Assembly (NCBI GenBank): GCA_900757795.1
Contig: CAAEPE010000055.1
Span: 1-26,635 of the forward strand
Source: an uncultured Phascolarctobacterium sp.
GTDB lineage: Bacteria > Bacillota > Negativicutes > Acidaminococcales > Acidaminococcaceae
Direction: 5' to 3'
DNA length: 26,635 nucleotides
Of the stretch, positions 21,810-26,635 are shown piece after piece. The first letter of the stretch is position 1. Every line of letters begins with the position of its first letter. The notes below the pieces were generated by a model that was given only the letters and a program-made list of their open reading frames with translations, was not told where the DNA came from and searched no databases. Made by a program: the position numbers and the translations under genes.

Positions 21810-21943
21810 GTATAATGTGAATGCTTAAGCGTCACGGAGCCGAAGGCGAACGCAGAGCTTAGCAGAACATATGCTCTCGAGTATAATGTGAATGCTTAAG
21901 CGTCACGGAGCCGAAGGCGAAGGCAGAGCTTAGCAGAACATAT
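21810..21943 (+). repeat. tandem 63-bp repeat carrying TATAAT
   Basis: Copies at 21810-21872 and 21881-21943 differ at one base (CGAACGC versus CGAAGGC) and are joined by 8 bp centred on CTCTCGAG. Each begins GTATAATGTG, contains GGAGCCGAAGGCGA, and ends GCAGAACATAT. TGCTTAAGC near the start can pair loosely with GCTTAGCA near the end. The middle resembles the GGAGCAAGGCGACGC segment upstream of the antiporter gene (near 223-238), suggesting a dispersed family. It sits in the 5' leader of the next gene. Confidence 0.85.
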
Positions 21944-21981
21944 TTCCTTGCGGAATTTTTGATAAAAGTATGGAGGATAAA

Positions 21982-22488
21982 ATGGAGTTTTTAGCAGAAA
22001 AAATTTTCGCTGTTATCGTGGCGATTGTTTGTCCTTTTTTAACGATATTTGATTTACCAGGCAACAGTATTATGCTGCTGACCAGTTTGGGTCTGGCTTT
22101 TTTTGACGAAGCCAAATATTTTAGCGGACGCCTGCTGTCCGTGATGATTTTAATTTATCTTTTGGGTGAAGCGTGGGAGTTTTGCGTTTCTCTTTTTGGC
22201 ATAAAAAAAGAAAAGGTTTCCTGGCTGGCAGTTTTGCTGATTGCTTTTGGCGGCTTTGTGGGAACTCTTTTGGGGACAGCCTTGCTGCCGGTTTTGGGAT
22301 CTATTATCGGCGGTATGGCAGGTGCCGGCATAACAGCCTTTTTTTATGAGCTGGCGCGTACCGGCATTCGTGAGGATGCGGTGCATTTAGCAATGATAGC
22401 AGCTAAAACGCGTTTTTTTGCACTTTTAGGAAAAGTAGCTGCTGCTATCACTTTGGCAGCGCTGCTGTTAAAACAGGTTTATTTTTAA
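21982..22488 (+). CDS. DUF456 family membrane protein
   Basis: A 168-residue integral membrane protein of unknown role. It resembles the DUF456 (YqgC-like) family. LPGNSIMLL near residue 25 matches the family's N-terminal PG motif. The central LGEAWEFCVSLFGIKK segment near 58 matches the E-F-x-G-x-K-K block. A glycine-zipper-rich stretch follows (FGGFVGTLLGTALLPVLG, then GGMAGAGITAFFYEL). About five membrane segments are predicted. ATG 21982 is chosen over ATG 21970 because GGAGG at 21972-21976 then lies 5 nt upstream. It is the first of a same-strand series with the VOC, dehydrogenase and CHAD genes. Confidence 0.82.
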   Translation: MEFLAEKIFAVIVAIVCPFLTIFDLPGNSIMLLTSLGLAFFDEAKYFSGRLLSVMILIYLLGEAWEFCVSLFGIKKEKVSWLAVLLIAFGGFVGTLLGTALLPVLGSIIGGMAGAGITAFFYELARTGIREDAVHLAMIAAKTRFFALLGKVAAAITLAALLLKQVYF

Positions 22489-22516
22489 ATTTTAATATTT
22501 ATAATGAGGTGAGAAC

Positions 22517-22885
22517 ATGGAATTTATTTTTGCACACAATAATTTCAACGTACTTAATCTTGATAAAAGTTTAAAATTTTATGAGCAGGCTTTGGGTTTA
22601 AAGGAAGCGCGCCGCAAGGTTGCCGAAGACGGCAGCTTTATTTTGGTATATTTAACTGACGGCAAAACACCTCATCAGTTGGAGTTGACCTGGCTGCGCG
22701 ACCGCAAGGAGCCGTATAATTTGGGTGAAAATGAATTTCATCTAGCGTTTGTGGCAGAAGATTATGCGGCAGCTTACGCAAAACACAAGGAAATGGGCTG
22801 TATTTGCTATGAAAATCCCGCGATGGGCATTTATTTTATTAATGACCCGGATAATTACTGGCTGGAAATTTTGCCGAAAAAATAA
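22517..22885 (+). CDS. VOC-family protein, glyoxalase I-like
   Basis: A 122-residue vicinal-oxygen-chelate protein with two beta-alpha-beta-beta-beta modules. The four metal-ligand positions of glyoxalase I are all occupied: His7, Glu56 (QLEL), His75 (EFHLAF) and Glu117 (WLEI). DKSLKFYEQALGL near residue 16 is the usual first-module helix. It may isomerise the methylglyoxal-thiol adduct (lactoylglutathione lyase-like). Many anaerobes lack glutathione, so another thiol or another VOC reaction is possible. GAGGTGAG lies ahead of ATG 22517. The next gene is a hydroxyacid dehydrogenase, so a role in 2-oxoaldehyde disposal fits but is inferred. Confidence 0.88.
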   Translation: MEFIFAHNNFNVLNLDKSLKFYEQALGLKEARRKVAEDGSFILVYLTDGKTPHQLELTWLRDRKEPYNLGENEFHLAFVAEDYAAAYAKHKEMGCICYENPAMGIYFINDPDNYWLEILPKK

Positions 22886-22909
22886 ATTAAGAAACGAGTT
22901 GAAAGATAA

Positions 22910-23875
22910 ATGGAAAACATGCAGAATTTTACTGTTTTAGCTACGGGGAAAATGCGTCAATGTGCTTACGATAAATTATCTGCTGCAGTAAATTTGCTTG
23001 GCTGGCAGCAGGGAGGCAAGATGCCCAAGGAAGAATTTGAGGCGAAGCTGGCGCAGGCGGACGCGCTTTTTTCGACGGGCAATATGCGTATTGACGAGGA
23101 GCTTTTGCGCAAAGCGCCTAAATTAAAAGTTATCGCTCAAGCTTCCGTTGGCTACGATAATATTGATGTGGCAGCCTGCACCGCTCATGGCGTAGCAGTG
23201 GGCAATACTCCCGGCGTTTTGGTGGACGCTGTGGCAGATTTGGCTTACGGCTTGATAATCGACAGCGTCCGCCATATTGTCAAAGCGCACGAGCATGTAC
23301 AGCAAGGCTTTTGGGGACAGCGCAAATCCTTTGGTTTGGCCTCCGATTTGGCAGGCAAAGTTTTGGGAATTATCGGCATGGGCGATATTGGCAGCGCTAT
23401 TGCCAAGCGCGCCCAAGCCAGTAAAATGCAGGTAGTGTATCATAACCGCCGGCAGCGTAACGACGACGCAAAATTGCATGTAAAATATCTTAGTCAAGAG
23501 GAGCTTTTGGCGCAGGCCGACGTAGTTTTACTGGCAGTAACGCTGAACCCGTCTACCAAGCATTTAATCAATGCCGAAACCTTGAGCAAAATGAAAAAGG
23601 GCGCGCGTTTGGTGAATATCAGCCGCGGCGGCGTAGTAGATACGGACGCTTTATACGAGGCTTTGGCAGGCGGGCATTTAAGCTATGCTGCGATGGATGT
23701 TACCGACCCTGAACCGCTGCCGGGAGAGCATAAGCTGCTTACGCTGCCTAATGTTACCGTAACGCCTCATATGGCCAGCGCAACTGTGGAAACTCGTGAC
23801 GCCATGGCAATGCTTACGGTGGAAAATATTTTAGCAGGATTGGCAGGCAAGCCTTTGCCTGCACAGGTAAAATAA
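22910..23875 (+). CDS. D-2-hydroxyacid dehydrogenase, glyoxylate/hydroxypyruvate reductase-like
   Basis: NAD(P)-dependent reductase of 2-oxoacids to D-2-hydroxyacids, probably glyoxylate or hydroxypyruvate. In the 321-residue protein, the Rossmann motif GMGDIG lies at 156-161 and the catalytic triad is Arg239 (NISRGG), Glu268 (TDPEP) and His287 (TPHMAS). QASVGYDNIDV near 77 is the substrate-loop signature. The basic HNRRQR after the second Rossmann strand (178-183) points to NADPH preference. The ribosome site is weak (GAAAG), and ATG 22919 is an alternative start. It overlaps the CHAD gene by one base (TAATG), so they are translationally coupled. Confidence 0.9.
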   Translation: MENMQNFTVLATGKMRQCAYDKLSAAVNLLGWQQGGKMPKEEFEAKLAQADALFSTGNMRIDEELLRKAPKLKVIAQASVGYDNIDVAACTAHGVAVGNTPGVLVDAVADLAYGLIIDSVRHIVKAHEHVQQGFWGQRKSFGLASDLAGKVLGIIGMGDIGSAIAKRAQASKMQVVYHNRRQRNDDAKLHVKYLSQEELLAQADVVLLAVTLNPSTKHLINAETLSKMKKGARLVNISRGGVVDTDALYEALAGGHLSYAAMDVTDPEPLPGEHKLLTLPNVTVTPHMASATVETRDAMAMLTVENILAGLAGKPLPAQVK

Positions 23876-25209
23876 TGAAGCAAAAAATTTGTCTGCACGG
23901 CGTAGATATTAAGCATCAGGCGCAGCTTTTAGGGTTGATGAAAAAACTGTTGCCGCTGTGCACAGTAAAATATAAGGTAAAAGAAAAATATTTCGGCGAT
24001 AACGATATGTATAAATGCCGCATGGCGCGCTTTACGCCTAAGGTAAAAGACGCAGGCTACAGCGTTGTTTGCGCTTGGGGCGTTCTCTTAGTGAGCGATA
24101 AGCCTGTACAGGTGGCGGATATTATTTTGGAATTTGACGGACGCAGCGGTGAAGCGGTAACGGCAATGCAGCGTATTTTGTCTAAATTGCTATTGGGTAA
24201 GCAGCGTTTTGTGCTGGACGAGCCGGATTTATCCCGGCGTATAGATTTGCAGCGCGGCTGTTACTGCCTAGATAAGCTGGAAGCTTATGACGAAAAAAAT
24301 GTGGCGACTGCTCTTGTCTGCCATATTCCCTGGCAGCTTTATGGTATCAATAAGCTGTGGGAGCAGGTGCTGGCTACCGGCGGCAGCCAAAGACCTTTGT
24401 GGCGGCAGCTGCGAGTGAAGCTACGGCGTTTACGTTCGTTTTTAGCTTTAGTAAAGCCCTTGCTTCCGCAAGCGCAAGCCCTAATTTGGCAGCAAAAAAT
24501 TAAAGCTAAAGCAGCGGCCATGGCCGGAGTACGCGAGTTTGACGTAATGCTTTTGACTTGCTCGCGTCTGCGCACGCGTCAGAGCAGCGGTACAGAGATG
24601 GCAGTAACGCAGCAGAAAAATTTTTTATCCGGCAGTGAAAATGTGCAGGCCGTGCCTAATTTGCAGCGTTTGCTGGAGCAGCTGCGCAAGCAGGAGCTGG
24701 AAAAAACCTTGCAAGGCGTTAAGCTTAATTTGCTGACCTTGGAGCTGGCGCAGCTGTTACTTTTTTTGCAGATCCAGGCAGTTCAAAATAGAGAGCAGCA
24801 CTTAAGCCTAACGGAATTTTTCCGCAAGCGTTTAGGCGGCTGGGCGGAGAAAATTCAATTGTTGCCGCAAAAATATCCTGATGTCGGCGATAGGGAGCAA
24901 CTGCATAAAATTCGCATTAAGCTGAAACGTTTTCGCTACGCTTTGCAAAGTGTGCCGGAGCTTAGTGCTTCGCCAAGGCTTTTGCGCAGCCTAAAATATT
25001 TGCAGGATATGCTGGGACTTTTGCATGACGATTACGTTGATGAACGCTACATGGAAAGTTTAGCGGCTAGTCATCAGGCAATACCGGAGCTGCGTTATGA
25101 AATCGCGCTGCTGCGGGGCTGGGAGCAGGCCAAGGCTGATGCGGCTTTAGAGCAGCTTTCCCCCCAATGGGAGGAGTTTAGCAGGCTGCTGGAGGAGTGG
25201 CAGCAGTAG
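23875..25209 (+). CDS. CHAD-domain protein
   Basis: CHAD domains are helical bundles rich in conserved His, Arg and Lys that bind polyphosphate. In the 444-residue protein, paired basic helices are visible at LRVKLRRLRSFLALVKPLL near 178 and HKIRIKLKRFRYALQSVPEL near 343, each with the H/LxxRxxxKxxR spacing typical of CHAD. DDYVDERYM near 383 belongs to the second repeat. The first 150 residues do not show the ExExK motif of a CYTH/triphosphatase domain and I cannot name them; a decayed CYTH is possible. There is no signal peptide. ATG 23875 overlaps the previous stop. A polyphosphate-granule role is inference. Confidence 0.85.
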   Translation: MKQKICLHGVDIKHQAQLLGLMKKLLPLCTVKYKVKEKYFGDNDMYKCRMARFTPKVKDAGYSVVCAWGVLLVSDKPVQVADIILEFDGRSGEAVTAMQRILSKLLLGKQRFVLDEPDLSRRIDLQRGCYCLDKLEAYDEKNVATALVCHIPWQLYGINKLWEQVLATGGSQRPLWRQLRVKLRRLRSFLALVKPLLPQAQALIWQQKIKAKAAAMAGVREFDVMLLTCSRLRTRQSSGTEMAVTQQKNFLSGSENVQAVPNLQRLLEQLRKQELEKTLQGVKLNLLTLELAQLLLFLQIQAVQNREQHLSLTEFFRKRLGGWAEKIQLLPQKYPDVGDREQLHKIRIKLKRFRYALQSVPELSASPRLLRSLKYLQDMLGLLHDDYVDERYMESLAASHQAIPELRYEIALLRGWEQAKADAALEQLSPQWEEFSRLLEEWQQ

Positions 25210-25224
25210 TGGCTGCTTCGCCTT

Positions 25225-25600
25225 TTCTTGCCCTAAGAAAAAGTATCATATAGTGGCAGGCGTGCCACACGCACGCCTAGCGTATATTTACTTCAACTTC
25301 TTTTGTCGCCAAAAGAAGTTGCCAAGAAAAGCGCGCGCTTTTCGAAGCGCGGCAAAGAATCTTCGACGTTTATTGATAGTTCCCACTTTGCGATAAGGCT
25401 TGCTCCGGGCGTAGTTTTTGGGGCTAGCGGCTTCGTGTTCTTTAGGCTTGCAATGCAGTGCTATGGCGGTCTGCCGCAAAGTGGGATTTAGGGCTTTTTT
25501 TGCATACTTTTTACCCTAAAGGGCACGCGTTGCGCCCATGCAGAAAAGTATGAGAATCAAACATTCGTTTCGGGTTCCAAAATGGAAGGGGAAAATCATA
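25225..25600. repeat. palindrome-rich intergenic element
   Basis: This gap without a gene contains at least five inverted repeats: AGGCGTGC/GCACGCCT (25258-25278); CAACTTCTTTT/AAAAGAAGTTG (25294-25321); the perfect palindrome GAAAAGCGCGCGCTTTTC (25326-25343); TCCCACTTTGCG/CGCAAAGTGGGA (25381-25392 with 25475-25486); and CATACTTTT/AAAAGTATG (25503-25552). GCCCTAA (25230-25236) also pairs with TTAGGGC (25488-25494). The right end, 25568-25593, recurs inverted at 9698-9723. It looks like a multi-copy repeat or a structured RNA, not a gene. The short frames across it lack ribosome sites. 25601-25678 holds nothing I can support. Confidence 0.7.
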
Positions 25601-25678
25601 TAAAATTATTCTATTTTGTAATCAGCGTTACACTTTTGCCACAAAAATAAAAAAAGTAGGCAAGATGCACATTTTTTC

Positions 25679-25707
25679 TTGACGCTGCGCACTGGTAGCT
25701 GTAAAAT
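25679..25707 (+). promoter_or_regulatory. promoter of the aromatic leader and DAHP synthase gene
   Basis: -35 TTGACG at 25679-25684, exact 17-bp spacer, -10 TAAAAT at 25702-25707. Transcription would start near 25713, about 45 nt before the leader ORF and 308 nt before aroF. Confidence 0.8.
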
Positions 25708-25756
25708 AATTTCAATCGTTAACCAAAACGATAAATTTGTTTTGCAGGTGAATTAA

Positions 25757-25888
25757 ATGGATTCTGTTAAGCGCTATGCTGTAACCGAATATGGCTTTTA
25801 TTATGCTCCGGTCTTTAGCTACTACTTTAGCACCGGTTTTTTGGCATGGAAAAAAGCATATGGCAGTGAGCGTAATAGAAGCCTATAA
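25757..25888 (+). CDS. 43-residue Tyr/Phe-rich leader peptide
   Basis: A short ORF with ATG 25757, ribosome site AGGTG 6 nt upstream, and TAA at 25886-25888. Twelve of 43 residues are aromatic: Tyr 7, 12, 15, 16, 22, 23 and 35; Phe 14, 20, 24 and 28; Trp 31. Ten of them fall in residues 12-31 (EYGFYYAPVFSYYF then ...GFLAW). It lies between a good promoter and a terminator ahead of the DAHP synthase gene. This is the design of ribosome-mediated attenuator leaders such as pheL, so its job is probably to sense charged tRNA-Tyr and tRNA-Phe, with the peptide itself discarded. A functional small protein is less likely given the placement. Confidence 0.8.
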   Translation: MDSVKRYAVTEYGFYYAPVFSYYFSTGFLAWKKAYGSERNRSL

Positions 25889-25927
25889 ATAGTATTTGTA
25901 TATAACATCTTTTAGATGCTTTTTTAG

Positions 25928-25955
25928 CAGGCTCTTTTACGGAGCCTGTTTTTTT
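25928..25955 (+). terminator. attenuator terminator before aroF
   Basis: CAGGCTC (25928-25934) pairs with GAGCCTG (25942-25948) around a 7-nt loop, followed by TTTTTTT. It stands 40 nt after the leader stop and 65 nt before the aroF start. AGGCT in its 5' arm can also pair with AGCCT at 25880-25884, at the end of the leader ORF. That segment can in turn pair, as part of TAGAAGCC (25876-25883), with GGCTTTTA (25793-25800) inside the aromatic codons. A weaker stem CATCT/AGATG with a T-run precedes it (25906-25925). Confidence 0.85.
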
Positions 25956-26020
25956 AATGGTAAAAATCGACAAATATTATAAACGGATCTGCGCAAACGT
26001 AGAAAAAGGAGAGATTTTTC

Positions 26021-26635
26021 ATGGTAATTGTATTCAAACCGGGCGCCCCTGAGGAAAGCAAAGCAAAAATGAGAGCTAATTTGGAGCGTCAAGGCTTCCA
26101 AATTAACGAAATCAATGGCGTGAATATGACCATTTTTGGTATTATTGGTGATACCAGCGCTTTGGATATGAATATGCTGCGCATTGATGAAGCCGTAGAA
26201 AAGGTTATGCGCGTACAGGAGCCTTTCAAACGTGCCAATCGTGCGTTCCATCCCGATAACAGTATCGTCAATGTGGCAGGCGTTCCCATCGGCGGCAAAA
26301 AGCTGCAGGTTATCGCCGGTCCTTGCTCCGTGGAAAGTATGGAGCAGGTTACGGAAGTTGCCAAATCCGTCAAGCAGGGCGGCGCTAGTCTGCTGCGCGG
26401 CGGCGCCTTTAAGCCCCGCACATCTCCTTACTCTTTCCAAGGCTTAAAGGAGCTTGGCCTGGATTATTTGAAGGCTGCCCGCGAAGAAACCGGCCTGCCT
26501 ATTTGTACAGAAATTATGTCTGCCGATAAAATTGAGCGCTTTGTAGAGGATGTGGATTTGATTCAGGTAGGCGCGCGCAATATGCAGAATTTTGAGCTGC
26601 TGAAGGAATTGGGCAAAACCAATAAGCCTATTTTG
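26021..26635 (+). CDS. aroF: 3-deoxy-7-phosphoheptulonate (DAHP) synthase, partial at window end
   Basis: First enzyme of the shikimate pathway, condensing phosphoenolpyruvate and erythrose-4-phosphate. The 205 visible residues are open to the right edge. Residues 1 to about 70 form a ferredoxin-like regulatory domain, typical of the Thermotoga-type (type I-beta) enzyme, which is often feedback-controlled by Tyr or Phe. The barrel starts KLQVIAGPCSVES near 94, with metal ligand Cys102. It continues with LLRGGAFKPRTSPYSFQG near 124-141, the PEP-binding KPRTSP block, TEIMS near 163 and QVGARNMQNFELL near 182. AAAAGGAG lies about 10 nt ahead of ATG 26021. It follows the leader peptide and terminator, so expression is probably set by attenuation. 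Confidence 0.95.
   Translation, partial: MVIVFKPGAPEESKAKMRANLERQGFQINEINGVNMTIFGIIGDTSALDMNMLRIDEAVEKVMRVQEPFKRANRAFHPDNSIVNVAGVPIGGKKLQVIAGPCSVESMEQVTEVAKSVKQGGASLLRGGAFKPRTSPYSFQGLKELGLDYLKAAREETGLPICTEIMSADKIERFVEDVDLIQVGARNMQNFELLKELGKTNKPIL

Noticed and set aside
21810..21943. CRISPR array
   Set aside because: There are only two units joined by 8 bp, with no 30-40 bp unique spacers and no cas genes. It is a tandem duplication.
25288..25479. 63-residue minus-strand frame ending FFWRQKKLK
   Set aside because: It is built from the palindromic repeats; similar short frames arise wherever such repeats occur. It has no ribosome site and no domain.
25937..26440. 167-residue minus-strand open frame antisense to aroF
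   Set aside because: It is a shadow of the DAHP synthase gene, which is missing from simple ORF lists only because it is open at the window edge.

Overview
The window (26,635 bp) reads as a normal chromosomal segment of a low-to-mid GC Firmicute. My best guess is a Negativicute close to Acidaminococcaceae/Phascolarctobacterium. The pointers are strong AAGGAG-type ribosome sites, extended -10 promoters, the DapL route to diaminopimelate, a purine operon with an IMP-cyclohydrolase-only PurH, and palindrome-rich intergenic repeats. The genus is inference from gene content; no search was run. I see no phage, transposase, tRNA or CRISPR array.

Layout. (1) 1-558: a 5S rRNA gene ends an rRNA operon and is followed by a strong terminator and a two-copy 93-nt repeat. 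(2) 571-2229: an NhaC-type Na+/H+ antiporter. (3) 2281-9688: the purine operon purE-purF-purM-purN-purH(N-terminal domain only)-purD-guaB, with a PurBox-like palindrome, a near-consensus promoter and a terminator-like leader. (4) 9871-11004: an M20 peptidase. (5) 11050-12365: a two-gene nucleotidyltransferase cassette bracketed by two identical 38-bp terminators. (6) 12391-13572: an MFS exporter, divergent from (7) dapF-dapL (13691-15867). (8) Minus strand 15992-18531: cbiM-cbiQ-cbiO, a Ni/Co ECF importer whose cbiO tail is frameshifted inside a perfect inverted repeat. (9) 18754-19185: a small secreted protein. (10) Minus strand 19271-21673: mscS-trxB-trxA. (11) 21810-25209: a tandem repeat, then a DUF456 membrane protein, a VOC protein, a 2-hydroxyacid dehydrogenase and a CHAD protein. 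(12) 25210-25600: a dense cluster of inverted repeats. (13) 25679-26635: promoter, a 43-residue Tyr/Phe-rich leader peptide, a terminator, and the start of a DAHP synthase gene cut by the window edge.

How it fits together. The purine genes make IMP and start the branch to GMP, but the AICAR transformylase step is absent here and must be encoded elsewhere. dapF and dapL supply meso-diaminopimelate for peptidoglycan and lysine. trxA and trxB form a thiol redox pair, although the reductase lacks the usual NADPH-phosphate arginines.

The most striking regulatory signal is the right end. The leader peptide has 12 aromatic residues in 43. Its coding sequence and the following terminator can be drawn as a classical 1:2 / 2:3 / 3:4 attenuator in front of the first committed enzyme of aromatic amino acid synthesis. 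The leader ORF is directly visible; the attenuation mechanism is inferred.
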